A DNA stretch of 15,935 bases from JBMNTU01 sp050945895 (GCA_050945895.1 JBMNTU010000058.1:1-15935); one strand, 5' to 3'. Positions 5,764-14,183 are shown, counted from the stretch's first letter. A program made the numbers and translations. The notes: generated from the letters alone by a model not told the origin.

Positions 5764-7170
5764 ATGGGAAAAAAGCTTTCATTTTTTGGCAGTGCATTTT
5801 ACTATACAATTGGCGTGGTATTGGCGCAGGGAACGACATTCCTGACGTTGATGGTTCTGGCGCGCCTTGTTTCGCCGGATGACAATGCAATGCTCAACCT
5901 GTATGCAACATGGGCGAGCGTATTCGGCACAATCGTAGGCCTGCAGGGGTACGGCTCCATGAACAATGCACGCTTGGATTTTGGCCGGGAACAGCTCGAT
6001 GCATACACCTCCGCGTCGTTTGGCCTGGGATCGATCAGCCTGCTTATTATGATGGCTGTTCTGCTTGTTTTTGGAGATTTTTTTGCCGTAGCAATGAAGT
6101 TTCCGGTGGAATTGCTTGTGCTGTGTTTGTTACAGGGCTTTTTTACATATTCCGTACAGCATATTGCACAAAAATACCGCGTGCTCAATAAACCCGTGCC
6201 GTTTGTTATTTGGACGGCGGCAGTAAGCATATTGCGGCTGGTACTGTCCGTATCGCTGGTATGGATGCTAAAGGAACGGCAGCAAAACGACCTGTATATG
6301 GGCGATGTCTATGGTTCGTTTGCCGCAAATGCGGCTGTGGGCGCCGTGGCCGTTATTGTAATACTGTTTAAAGGCAAGGTGTTTTATAACCGTGCCTGGT
6401 GGAAATACTGCCTTGCAATCTCGCTTCCGTTTGTGTTCAGCGGGCTTGCCAATTTGGTGCTGGCGCAGTCGGACAGGTATATGCTCATCAGCCTTGCAAC
6501 AACTACAGAAGCCGGAATATACAGCTATGTATTTACCATTGCGCAGGTGGCAGTCGCTTTGTGGATGGCGTTCAACAATGCGTGGAGCGTGTGGTATTAC
6601 GACAAGACCCACGCAGGAAAAAGCGAAGAGATCGTCCAGCTTTTTAAAAAATATGCGTTGTTTGTTACGTTGCTTTCTATGGGGCTTATCTTGGTGTCGC
6701 CGGATATCGTCCGTATTTTCGGCGGGGCAGAATACAGCCCGGGTATTTCAATTACGCCGCTTATGATGGGCGGGTGCTATTTTATGTTCCTGTATACGTT
6801 TCCGGTGGCATACGAAAGCTACAAACGCAAAACGGCATATATTGCAATCGGCACCTTTTCGGCTGCGGCGCTAAACATCATAATCAACTTGTTTTCAATT
6901 CCCGCATGGGGAATGATGGGCGCGGCATTTTCGTCCATCTGCTCTTATATCATGCTGTTTATTTTTCACTATATCATCGCCCGGTTTGTTATTAAGGGGT
7001 TCGAAATTCCGTTTCGGCTGCTCATGCTGCAGGGGCTTTTTGTGTTGGGCGCAATTGCGCTGACCTATATTTCGCTGGAAATAACGGCGTTGCGGTGGGT
7101 TTTGCTGGCAATACTGGCGCTTGCCAGCCTGCGTGTATATAAAGAAAGCCGGCACATTATGATGGAGTAG
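5764..7170 (+). CDS. Wzx-type polysaccharide flippase (MOP superfamily)
   Basis: The 468-residue protein is almost wholly hydrophobic, with roughly 12-14 membrane helices and short loops. It starts like known Wzx/RfbX-type transporters: an N-terminal helix, a FLTLMVLARLVSPDDNAMLNLY-like region (about 27-48), and later GLANLVLAQSDRYML (about 225-239) and IYSYVFTIAQVAVALW (about 248-263). Such proteins move undecaprenyl-diphosphate-linked oligosaccharides across the membrane. Length fits the family. AAGGA about 9 nt upstream supports the start. It is the first gene of the glycan locus and implies a lipid-linked repeat unit assembled by the downstream glycosyltransferases. Specific substrate cannot be read from sequence. 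Confidence 0.9.
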   Translation: MGKKLSFFGSAFYYTIGVVLAQGTTFLTLMVLARLVSPDDNAMLNLYATWASVFGTIVGLQGYGSMNNARLDFGREQLDAYTSASFGLGSISLLIMMAVLLVFGDFFAVAMKFPVELLVLCLLQGFFTYSVQHIAQKYRVLNKPVPFVIWTAAVSILRLVLSVSLVWMLKERQQNDLYMGDVYGSFAANAAVGAVAVIVILFKGKVFYNRAWWKYCLAISLPFVFSGLANLVLAQSDRYMLISLATTTEAGIYSYVFTIAQVAVALWMAFNNAWSVWYYDKTHAGKSEEIVQLFKKYALFVTLLSMGLILVSPDIVRIFGGAEYSPGISITPLMMGGCYFMFLYTFPVAYESYKRKTAYIAIGTFSAAALNIIINLFSIPAWGMMGAAFSSICSYIMLFIFHYIIARFVIKGFEIPFRLLMLQGLFVLGAIALTYISLEITALRWVLLAILALASLRVYKESRHIMME

Positions 7171-7171
7171 G

Positions 7172-7200
7172 TTGCCTTTGGAACAGGGGAAAGCTATAAT
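7172..7200 (+). promoter_or_regulatory. Possible internal promoter before the first GT2 gene
   Basis: TTGCCT (7172-7177) and a perfect TATAAT (7195-7200) are separated by 17 nt in the 39-bp gap after the flippase stop. Transcription would start at about 7206-7208, almost on the start codon at 7210, so any transcript from it would be leaderless or nearly so. Confidence 0.5.
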
Positions 7201-7209
7201 ATAAACTAT

Positions 7210-7920
7210 ATGATGAGTGAAAAGAAAACGGGACGCCTGCTGGTGTTTATCCCTGCATATAACGAAGAAAAGAACATTCGGAAGGTTGTCGCGGATATAC
7301 GGGAAAACTGCCCGGAGGTCGATTATGTAGTCATTAACGACGGCTCCACCGACCGGACGGAAGCGGTCTGCCGGGAAAACGGCTTTCCATGTATATCGCT
7401 GCCCGTCAACCTGGGGCTGGATGGCGTATTTCAAACGGGCAACCGCTACGCCTATATAAAAGGTTACGATATGTGCATGCCGTTCGACGGGGACGGCCAA
7501 CACAACGCCGAATACATACCGAAGCTGGTCGGGAAATTAAACGAAGGCTACGATGTTGTCGTGGGCTCGCGTTTTTTGACAGAAAAAAAACCAATGAGCT
7601 TGCGGATGCTGGGCAGCCGGATCATCAGCGGTATTTTTAAGCTGACGACGGGTGTTCGGTTTACCGACCCAACGGCGGGAATGCGGCTTGTAAACCGGCG
7701 CATTATGAAGCAAATCGCTTCGGATATCAACTGCGGCGCGGAGCCCGATACCTGGGCATATTTTGTTAAAAACGGCGCGAAGCTGGCAGAGGTACAGGTA
7801 AAAATGAACGAGCGCGAGCATGGTACAAGCTATTTTACACTTCCGCGTTCGATTTTTTTCATGCTTCGCATGGTCATTTCAATCGTGTTTATACAGTTTT
7901 TTAGGAAGGATGGGAAATAG
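7210..7920 (+). CDS. Family 2 glycosyltransferase, polyprenyl-phosphate type
   Basis: The 236-residue product is a GT-A fold enzyme of the dolichyl-phosphate-mannose-synthase-like GT2 group. The nucleotide-binding N-terminus is VFIPAYNEE (about 12-20), VVINDGSTDRT follows (40-50), the DXD metal site is in FDGDGQH (Asp93 and Asp95), and GSRF is at 119-122. A hydrophobic C-terminal segment (about 212-231) suggests membrane contact. It probably transfers a sugar from a nucleotide donor to a polyprenyl phosphate or a lipid-linked glycan in the cytoplasm. ATG 7213 is an alternative start; neither start has a good Shine-Dalgarno sequence. The DUF2304 gene begins on the base after its stop, a pairing seen in many surface-glycan clusters. 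Confidence 0.9.
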   Translation: MMSEKKTGRLLVFIPAYNEEKNIRKVVADIRENCPEVDYVVINDGSTDRTEAVCRENGFPCISLPVNLGLDGVFQTGNRYAYIKGYDMCMPFDGDGQHNAEYIPKLVGKLNEGYDVVVGSRFLTEKKPMSLRMLGSRIISGIFKLTTGVRFTDPTAGMRLVNRRIMKQIASDINCGAEPDTWAYFVKNGAKLAEVQVKMNEREHGTSYFTLPRSIFFMLRMVISIVFIQFFRKDGK

Positions 7921-8295
7921 ATGGATTCAGATTTGTCGCTGGGCCTTCGGATCGTGTTGATTATTGTCTCGGTGCTCGTGTTGCTGTATGTGCTGCGGAA
8001 GATACGGCAATCTAAGCTCAATATCACCGATTCGATTTTTTGGATTGTGGTGGCGGCGCTGCTCATTATCCTGAGCGTTTTTCCGCAAATTGCCTATGCG
8101 CTGTCCGCGCTGATCGGCATACAGACGCCGCTCAATTTTATATTGCTTTTGATGATTGCTATTTTAATACTGAAGGTTTTTCTGATGACAATCAAAATAT
8201 CCCAGCTTGAGGAAAAAACGAAAAAACTGGCGCAAAAGATTGCGTACGACGAGTTTGAGCAGCAGGTCGAAAAGAAAGACGGCGGTGAGAAGTAG
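7921..8295 (+). CDS. DUF2304 small membrane protein
   Basis: The 124-residue protein has three predicted membrane helices (about 8-26, 38-56 and 71-91), a short basic loop after the first (RKIRQSK) and a charged C-terminal tail likely to form a coiled helix (about 95-115). The pattern, with S-IFW before helix 2 and FP near its end, fits DUF2304, a family usually found beside GT2 polyprenyl-phosphate glycosyltransferases. Its biochemical role is unknown; an accessory or membrane-partner role for the upstream GT2 is inferred from context. Its ATG abuts the TAG of the upstream gene, so translation is probably coupled. The next start codon lies 1 nt after its stop. Confidence 0.8.
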   Translation: MDSDLSLGLRIVLIIVSVLVLLYVLRKIRQSKLNITDSIFWIVVAALLIILSVFPQIAYALSALIGIQTPLNFILLLMIAILILKVFLMTIKISQLEEKTKKLAQKIAYDEFEQQVEKKDGGEK

Positions 8296-8296
8296 G

Positions 8297-9100
8297 ATGA
8301 CAAACGAGTTCCGCCACACATTTGCTATTTCTGCCTATGGCGAAAGCCCTCATATCGAGGAATGCATACAATCTTTGAAGCAGCAAAGCGTGCCTTCAAA
8401 GGTCATTTTGGCAACGTCTACGCCCAGTCCTTTTTTGGAAGGGCTGTGTGAAAAATACCATATACCGTATTTTGTGCGGAACGGGCAAAGCGGCCTTGCA
8501 AACGACTGGAATTTTGCATTGCAGTCGGCAGATGCCGATTTCGTAACGATTGCTCACCAGGATGACCTATACCATCCGCGTTATTTAGAAATGGTGGAGG
8601 AATACCGCAGCAGAGCGAAAACCCCCATTATTTTTTTTACCGACTACGACGAGCTGCGCGGGAGTAAAACGATTGCCAACAATCGGCTGCTCAACACAAA
8701 GCGGAGAATTAACAGGCTGGTAAAGCCGCGAGCGTTTTGGCCGAGCAGGTTTATGCGCCGACGTGCGCTTTCGGTCGGCTGTGCAATTTGCTGCCCGTCT
8801 GTCTGCATCAACAAAAAGCGGTTTCCAAATTTTCGTTTCGACGAGCACTTTTCCTGTGACTTGGATTGGGATGCGTGGAGCAGGCTTGCGGAAGAGCGCG
8901 GGGAGTTTGTCTATATTCCGGAAATAATGATGAGCCACCGCATCCACGAAGCTTCCGAAACGACGCGCCTGCTGGAAAACGGTGTGCGCTTTCGGGAGGA
9001 CGAGCAAATCCTTATGCGTTATTGGCCAAAGTGGATTGCCCGGCGTATTATGAAAAAATACAAAGAGAGCGCCAAAAGCAACGAGGAGGACATGCCATGA
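8297..9100 (+). CDS. Family 2 glycosyltransferase
   Basis: The 267-residue product is a second GT2-type enzyme. It begins FAISAYGESPHIEECIQSL (about 9-27), keeps the GLANDWNFAL motif (66-75) that precedes the metal site, and has AHQDDLYHP (86-94), with QDD in place of the usual DXD. DLDWDAW (188-194) matches the acceptor-side acidic region. Such enzymes add single sugars to a growing lipid-linked glycan. The start at 8297 is chosen because it follows the DUF2304 stop by one base and because the family's first strand begins there; the open frame extends upstream within the DUF2304 gene, but that part does not look coding. The stop overlaps the next start as ATGA. Confidence 0.88.
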   Translation: MTNEFRHTFAISAYGESPHIEECIQSLKQQSVPSKVILATSTPSPFLEGLCEKYHIPYFVRNGQSGLANDWNFALQSADADFVTIAHQDDLYHPRYLEMVEEYRSRAKTPIIFFTDYDELRGSKTIANNRLLNTKRRINRLVKPRAFWPSRFMRRRALSVGCAICCPSVCINKKRFPNFRFDEHFSCDLDWDAWSRLAEERGEFVYIPEIMMSHRIHEASETTRLLENGVRFREDEQILMRYWPKWIARRIMKKYKESAKSNEEDMP

Positions 9101-10173
9101 TCGCCCTTGTGTGCGATACGCCATACCAGGTGCTGTCTGCGCTTTTTCTGGCAAAGCATATTGCACCGGAAGAGCCGCTGGTGTTTTTTCTGAACCAGTA
9201 TTGGGATGGAACCAAGCACAAATTTGAAATAGAAAACACGCCCGGCATGTTTGAAAATGTCATCTATTATGGCAGGGAACACATGGGTGCGGCGTTGCTG
9301 TTTACATCGCTGTGCAAGCCGGAACGCATGCTCAGGCGGCTTTCGGGTTTTTCGTTCGATTACGATTTTAGCTGTATCATTGCTTCGCGCACGGCCTGGA
9401 TGGCAACGTACCTGTATAACTGGAATATACAAAAGAACCCGGCCTTACAGTTTTTCTGTATAGAAGAAGGCATTGGCGAATACATTGCGCCGCTGCCCGA
9501 AACGCGGTTTACCAAAGCTTGCCGAATGCTTAAAAAGACCTGCCAGACCGATGTAATTGCAAAAGCATATTTTTCCGCGCCGGAGCTATATCCGTATAAA
9601 ACGTATTTTCCGGTGGAAAAGCTGCCCGTACCCAAAGACCTGTCCGCCATGCAGCCATTTGTAAAAGCGCTTTTTGACGGGAAGGAAGACCTGGCCGGTT
9701 TAGAAAACTATCCCGTGGTCTTTTTAAACGAAGCGCCCTCGGCGGGGGAGGACGGCAGGGAATATATTCGGAGGGAGAAAGAATTGCTGGATACGGCCGC
9801 CCGAAAATGCGGCAACGAAAACATGATCGTTAAGCTGCACCCGCGCACAGACAGCTACAATGCCGACGGAATAAAGGCCGTATATACAAAGAGCCCGTTG
9901 GAATTGCTTCCGTTCTATACGGACATGAACGAAAAAACGTTGATGGGCGCGGCGTCCACAGGGCTTTTTACGTCAAAGCTGCTTTACGGAAAGGAGCCGC
10001 GTTTGGTTGTTTTGTACAAGCTGTTTGCGGACGTCTATGAAAAAGCAATTCCCGACGCGCAGGTGCGGCAAAACTACCTTCGGTTTATGGAAGGGGTGCG
10101 TGATATGTACAGCGATAAAAACAGGGTCTCTTTTCCCCAAACGGAAAAGGAACTTTTGGACGCTTTATTTTGA
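9097..10173 (+). CDS. Sialyltransferase-like glycosyltransferase (GT52/polysialyltransferase-type)
   Basis: The 358-residue protein opens with LVCDTPYQVLSAL (about 4-16), like GT52 and polysialyltransferase-type enzymes. It carries the motifs shared by bacterial sialyltransferases: Glu-Glu-Gly (123-125), Lys-Leu-His-Pro (246-249), a PLELLPF segment (about 267-273) and Ala-Ser-Thr (286-288) where a Ser/Thr motif is expected. In these families the acidic motif supplies the base and the HP motif binds the CMP donor. A CMP-activated sugar acid is therefore the likely donor, which fits the cytidylyltransferase downstream. The start overlaps the previous stop (ATGA) and has GAGGAGGA 6 nt upstream. 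Motif presence is seen; donor specificity is inferred. Confidence 0.75.
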   Translation: MIALVCDTPYQVLSALFLAKHIAPEEPLVFFLNQYWDGTKHKFEIENTPGMFENVIYYGREHMGAALLFTSLCKPERMLRRLSGFSFDYDFSCIIASRTAWMATYLYNWNIQKNPALQFFCIEEGIGEYIAPLPETRFTKACRMLKKTCQTDVIAKAYFSAPELYPYKTYFPVEKLPVPKDLSAMQPFVKALFDGKEDLAGLENYPVVFLNEAPSAGEDGREYIRREKELLDTAARKCGNENMIVKLHPRTDSYNADGIKAVYTKSPLELLPFYTDMNEKTLMGAASTGLFTSKLLYGKEPRLVVLYKLFADVYEKAIPDAQVRQNYLRFMEGVRDMYSDKNRVSFPQTEKELLDALF

Positions 10174-10183
10174 GCGATGTGCA

Positions 10184-10192
10184 TGATATAAT
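10184..10192 (+). promoter_or_regulatory. Extended -10 promoter for the sugar-nucleotide genes
   Basis: TGATATAAT contains a perfect TATAAT (10187-10192) with the TG of an extended -10 element one base upstream. The -35 region (TTTATT, 10164-10169) is weak. Transcription would start near 10199 and give a leader of about 150 nt before the dehydratase gene. Confidence 0.5.
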
Positions 10193-10349
10193 GATACCCG
10201 GCGCGCGGCATAGCGCTGCCGCAACGGATGGAAAGCAACATGCGGGCGGGTATGCCGGCATAAAAAACAACAGGCAAACACACCTGGCGCAAAACGGCGG
10301 GCACAAATCCGATGGCTGCGCTGCGGCCCGGGTTTTTGAGGAGAAGGAT
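10193..10349 (+). other. Untranslated leader with inverted repeats before the dehydratase gene
   Basis: This stretch between glycosyltransferase and dehydratase genes is unusually GC-rich for the window. It contains a hairpin GCGGCA/TGCCGC (10205-10210 with 10217-10222) and a perfect 12-bp palindrome TATGCCGGCATA (10251-10262) followed by AAAAAACAACA. One frame stays open through it, but the peptide resembles no protein and has no ribosome binding site. No known riboswitch class is recognised. Confidence 0.45.
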
Positions 10350-11345
10350 ATGCTGAATGGTAAAACGATATTGATCACCGGCGGAACAGGCTCGTTCGGA
10401 AATTTTTTTACCGAATATGTACTTTCGCATTACAAACCAAAAAAAATCATCATTTATTCGCGCGACGAATTCAAGCAGTTCAATATGCGCAATAAATTTA
10501 TGGCGCACGACGAAGCGCTGCGCTTTTTCATTGGCGATGTCCGCGATAAAGACAGGCTTTTCCGTGCGTTCAACGGGGTGGACTATGTAATCCATGCGGC
10601 GGCTATGAAGCAGGTGCCCGCATGCGAATACAACCCGATCGAAGCCATCAAAACAAATATAGACGGAGCGACGAATATCATAGACGCCGCGCTGGACAGA
10701 AACGTAAAAAAAGTAGTGGCGCTCTCTACAGACAAGGCGGTTAACCCGGTAAATTTGTACGGCGGAACAAAGCTAGTTTCGGACAAGCTGTTTGTGTCTG
10801 CAAACGCCTATTCCGGCGAGAACGGCTCGGTATTCTCTATTGTGCGCTATGGCAATGTGGCGGGCTCGCGGGGGTCGGTTATACCGTTTTTCAAAAACCT
10901 GATTGAACAGGGCAAAACAGAGCTGCCCATAACGGACTACCGGATGACGCGTTTTTGGATCGACCTGAAGCAGGGCGTAGAGCTTGTTTTAAAAGCGCTG
11001 GACGAGTCCAAGGGCGGCGAAACCTATATTTCCAAAATACCTTCGTTCAAAATAACGGATTTGGCGCAGGCGATGCTCCCGGGGTGCAAAATGCCGGAAA
11101 TTGGCATACGCGAAGGAGAAAAGCTGCACGAGGTTATGGTAGCAAAGGAAGATTCGCTGACCACCTACGAATTCGATAAGCATTATATCATCTTCCCGCA
11201 TATGGAGTGGTGGGGAGAGAAGCACTTTACGCCCGGCGGGGTAAAGGTGGAAGACGGCTTCGAATATAGTTCGGGCTCAAATAAAGAGTGGCTGTCCGCA
11301 GAGCAGCTCCGAATGCTCCTCGAACAGAAAAAGTATGTGAAATAA
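10350..11345 (+). CDS. pseB: UDP-GlcNAc 4,6-dehydratase (inverting), PseB-type
   Basis: The 331-residue product matches PseB/FlaA1: an extended SDR that dehydrates UDP-GlcNAc and inverts C5, giving UDP-2-acetamido-2,6-dideoxy-arabino-hex-4-ulose, the first step of pseudaminic-acid synthesis. GGTGSFG (11-17) binds NADP, and ALSTDKAVNPVNLYGGTK (about 124-141) contains the catalytic Thr-Asp-Lys (127-129), Tyr137 and Lys141. RYGNVAGSRGSVIPFF, TDYRMTRFWI and the C-terminal EYSSGSNKEWL are family landmarks. The start at 10350 is fixed by GAGGAGAAGG just upstream; an upstream in-frame TTG near 10170 is not used. It overlaps the next gene by one base (TAATG). Confidence 0.93.
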   Translation: MLNGKTILITGGTGSFGNFFTEYVLSHYKPKKIIIYSRDEFKQFNMRNKFMAHDEALRFFIGDVRDKDRLFRAFNGVDYVIHAAAMKQVPACEYNPIEAIKTNIDGATNIIDAALDRNVKKVVALSTDKAVNPVNLYGGTKLVSDKLFVSANAYSGENGSVFSIVRYGNVAGSRGSVIPFFKNLIEQGKTELPITDYRMTRFWIDLKQGVELVLKALDESKGGETYISKIPSFKITDLAQAMLPGCKMPEIGIREGEKLHEVMVAKEDSLTTYEFDKHYIIFPHMEWWGEKHFTPGGVKVEDGFEYSSGSNKEWLSAEQLRMLLEQKKYVK

Positions 11346-12544
11346 TGGAAAAACTGGCTATTTTTGGCGGTAAGCCGGTAAGGGATACCTACTTGGCTTA
11401 CGGCAGGCAATATATTGATGACGATGACGTCCGCGCGGTTGCCGATGTGCTTCGGAGCGATTTTTTGACGTGCGGCCCCAAGGTGACAGAACTGGAAAGC
11501 GCTTTGTGCAAGCTGGCGGGCGCGCAGTATGCGACAGTTGTTTCAAACGGTACTGCGGCGCTGCATGTGGCTTGTTTGGCTGCCGGAATCGGTCCGGGAG
11601 ACGAAGTAGTCGTACCGCCGATTACATTTGCCGCAACAGCAAACAGCGTGCTGTATTGCGGCGGAACGCCTGTATTTGCGGACATTGACATAGATACGTG
11701 GCAGCTTTCGGTAAACGAAGCGGAAAAGGCGATTACCAATAAAACGAAGGCGATTATTACGGTAGACTATACCGGACAAACCGGAGAGCTCATAAGACTG
11801 AAACAGTTGTGCGAAAAATATAATTTGACAATGATAGAAGACGCTGCCCATTCCATCGGAACCACCTATATGCAAAAGCCTGTGGGCAGCATTGCCGACC
11901 TTACTACGTTTAGCTTCCACCCCGTAAAAACCGTAACATCCGGCGAAGGCGGCGCGGTTTTAACAAATTCTGCGGACATGAAACAAAAGTTAGAGCTGTT
12001 TGCAAAGCATGGAATCACGCGGAATAGCGACCTTATCCACGATCATTCCAACTCCAACTGGTATTACGAAGAGCTGCTTTTGGGCTACAATTACCGGCTG
12101 ACGGATATCCAGTGCGCATTGCTGATTAGCCAGCTCCAAAAGCTGCCGGATTTTGCGACCCGCCGTGCAGAGATTACAAATCAATACAACGAGGCGTTTT
12201 CGGGCATGGACGAGTTGACGCTGCAAAAACCGACGGATGGATGTGTGCCGGTGCGCCACCTGTATGTTATCCGTCTGAATACCGCGAAGCTAAGCGCAGG
12301 CCGCAAAGAGGTATACGATGCACTGCAAGCAGAAAACATCGGCGTAAATGTACACTATATCCCAACGTATCATTTTCCGTATTACCGCGAGAATGGCTAT
12401 GCGGACATATTCCTCAAAAACACGGAAGCGCTGTATGCGGAAATGATTACGCTGCCGCTTTACTATGCAATGACCGACCGGGATGCCGCAGATGTTATCG
12501 CCGCTGTAAAAAAGGTGTTGCGCTACTATAAGAGGGAAGTATGA
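11345..12544 (+). CDS. pseC: DegT/DnrJ/EryC1/StrS aminotransferase, PseC-type
   Basis: The 399-residue product is a PLP-dependent sugar aminotransferase. In PseC this converts the PseB ketosugar to UDP-4-amino-4,6-dideoxy-beta-L-AltNAc, using glutamate. FSFHPVKTVTSGEGGAV contains the Schiff-base Lys195, EDAAHS holds the PLP-ring-contacting Asp166, and SNGTAALH (68-75) binds the phosphate. GYNYRLTDIQCAL is the substrate-side family motif. Pairing directly after a PseB-type gene favours PseC over LegC or other sugar aminotransferases. The start overlaps the pseB stop and lacks a strong ribosome binding site, so translational coupling is likely. The stop overlaps the next start as ATGA. Confidence 0.9.
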   Translation: MEKLAIFGGKPVRDTYLAYGRQYIDDDDVRAVADVLRSDFLTCGPKVTELESALCKLAGAQYATVVSNGTAALHVACLAAGIGPGDEVVVPPITFAATANSVLYCGGTPVFADIDIDTWQLSVNEAEKAITNKTKAIITVDYTGQTGELIRLKQLCEKYNLTMIEDAAHSIGTTYMQKPVGSIADLTTFSFHPVKTVTSGEGGAVLTNSADMKQKLELFAKHGITRNSDLIHDHSNSNWYYEELLLGYNYRLTDIQCALLISQLQKLPDFATRRAEITNQYNEAFSGMDELTLQKPTDGCVPVRHLYVIRLNTAKLSAGRKEVYDALQAENIGVNVHYIPTYHFPYYRENGYADIFLKNTEALYAEMITLPLYYAMTDRDAADVIAAVKKVLRYYKREV

Positions 12545-13425
12545 AGCTTTGCCTGGGAACGGTACAATTTGGAATGGACTACGGCATTGCCAAAAACGGG
12601 CGGCCTTCGCGCGCAGAAGTAATGGTGCTTTTGGAATACGCGATAGAGCAGGGGATTCGCTGTTTCGATACTGCCGCCGCCTATGGCGAGGCAGAGGAAG
12701 TGATTGGCGCGTTTTTCAAGGATCAGCCGAGAGATGCGTTTGAAATCATCACTAAGATTCGCCCGGATGCGCTGGATGGCGTGCCTGTTGCTGAATATAC
12801 TGAAACGATCCAAACGGAGCTTGCGCGCAGTGTTGAAAAACTGGGCATCGGGTATGTGGATGGCTGCCTGTTCCATAATGCGGAATCCGTATACGACGAA
12901 CATGCGTTAGGTTCGCTTGCAAGGCTGAAGGAGACGGGGCTGGCCCAAAAGACAGGGGTTTCCATTTATATGCCCGGGCAGTTTTTTATTGCCAATGAGT
13001 CGCCACATGTAGATATTGTGCAATTGCCCTACAACCTGATCGACAACCGCCTGGACGGCTTTTTGCCTGCCGCCGAAAAAGAGATTCACGCGCGCAGTGT
13101 TTTTTTGCAGGGGCTTTTGCTGATGGAACCGGCAAACACACCGGCCCATCTGCCCGAGGCGCGCGGGGTGATAGAAAAAATAGACGCCTGCTGCAAAAAG
13201 CATAAGGTATCCCGAAGCGTGCTATTGATGTCGTATGTAAAACAAAACAAGCATATCGATAAAATCGTCTTTGGGGTAGATACACTTTCTCAGCTAAAAG
13301 AAATACTGAGCGATTATAACGCAGATATAGATATGGAAATTATTGCAACGCTAAAGGAAGAGCTGCCGGCTGCTAGTGAAAGGCTGCTGGTGCCAAGCAT
13401 GTGGAACACGGAGGAAATGGCATGA
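12541..13425 (+). CDS. Aldo/keto reductase
   Basis: The 294-residue product is an aldo/keto reductase with the whole catalytic tetrad in expected places: Asp43 and Tyr48 in FDTAAAYGEAE, Lys72 in IITKIRP and His112 in CLFHNAE. These soluble TIM-barrel enzymes move hydride between NAD(P)H and carbonyl groups. It is tightly coupled (4-bp overlaps at both ends) within the nonulosonate-type genes, so its substrate is probably an intermediate of the same sugar, but this enzyme is not part of the textbook pseudaminic pathway. It could reduce an aldehyde or ketone, or work in the oxidising direction to make the carbonyl used by the class III aminotransferase. Confidence 0.88.
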   Translation: MKLCLGTVQFGMDYGIAKNGRPSRAEVMVLLEYAIEQGIRCFDTAAAYGEAEEVIGAFFKDQPRDAFEIITKIRPDALDGVPVAEYTETIQTELARSVEKLGIGYVDGCLFHNAESVYDEHALGSLARLKETGLAQKTGVSIYMPGQFFIANESPHVDIVQLPYNLIDNRLDGFLPAAEKEIHARSVFLQGLLLMEPANTPAHLPEARGVIEKIDACCKKHKVSRSVLLMSYVKQNKHIDKIVFGVDTLSQLKEILSDYNADIDMEIIATLKEELPAASERLLVPSMWNTEEMA

Positions 13426-14177
13426 AGTATTTGGCGGCGGTGCAGGCCCGTTTTGGAAGCACACGCCTTCCGGGCAAAATTTTGATGGAGCTGGCAAAAA
13501 AGCCTGTGCTTACGCGTGTTGTCCAAAGAGTGGAAAAAAGCAGATACATCAATGAAACGATCGTTCTAACATCGGTCAACTCAGACGATATCAAAACGGT
13601 AAATCTGGTATCCGGTATGGGCAGGCGTGTAATTGCGGGCTCGCCGGACGATGTGCTCGATCGTTATTATCAGGCGGCAAAGCTGCTGAAGCCGGAATAT
13701 ATCGTTCGTATAACTGCAGATTGCCCCGTGTTTGACGCAACGCTTTTAGACGATGCGATCGAACAGATGACCGGCAACGAAGACTATGTTTCGGCCGTCA
13801 GCGAAACGCTGGCCGACGGGCTGGACTTTGAAATCGTTAAAGCCGAGGCGTTGGCCTTGGCCTGGGAAAACGCAAAAATGGCATCCGAGCGCGAGCATGT
13901 GACGCTGTATATCAAAAACCATGCCGACAGCTTTCGGATAAAGGATTACCTTTGTCCGTTCGGAAACCTGAACGGCAGGCGGTGGACGCTGGACGAGCCA
14001 GAGGATTACGAGCTGCTCAAAAGCATTTATGCGCACTTTGGCGATGTAGATTTTGGCACCAAAGAGCTTTTAGCGTATTTAAACGAGCATCCGCAATTAG
14101 AGCAGGTAAACGCGGCAATCGGGCGAAATGAAGGGTTGCAGAAATCTCTCCAAAACGACTATAAAGTAGAGGAATAA
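13422..14177 (+). CDS. spsF: SpsF-type cytidylyltransferase
   Basis: The 251-residue product has the CTP_transf_3 signature AVQARFGSTRLPGKIL (about 6-21) for CTP binding, VRITADCPVFD (about 95-105) with the metal-site Asp, and the C-terminal GRRWTLDEPEDYELL typical of SpsF/acylneuraminate cytidylyltransferases. It should couple a sugar acid to CMP. In Bacillus sps and pseudaminic or legionaminic loci such an enzyme activates the nonulosonic acid for transfer. Start 13422 has GGAGG 7 nt upstream (13410-13414) and overlaps the reductase stop as ATGA. The class III aminotransferase starts 6 nt after its stop. The sugar it activates is not evident because the condensing synthase is missing here. 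Confidence 0.9.
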   Translation: MKYLAAVQARFGSTRLPGKILMELAKKPVLTRVVQRVEKSRYINETIVLTSVNSDDIKTVNLVSGMGRRVIAGSPDDVLDRYYQAAKLLKPEYIVRITADCPVFDATLLDDAIEQMTGNEDYVSAVSETLADGLDFEIVKAEALALAWENAKMASEREHVTLYIKNHADSFRIKDYLCPFGNLNGRRWTLDEPEDYELLKSIYAHFGDVDFGTKELLAYLNEHPQLEQVNAAIGRNEGLQKSLQNDYKVEE

Positions 14178-14183
14178 CAAGCT

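Noticed and set aside
6895..7503. Open frame of about 200 codons (-) across the flippase/GT2 junction
   Set aside because: It is antisense to two well-supported genes, and the composition is that of a mirror frame.
10170..10349. A 60-residue N-terminal extension of the PseB-type protein
   Set aside because: It starts at a TTG without a ribosome binding site, looks like no known domain, and PseB proteins start close to the GGTGSFG motif.
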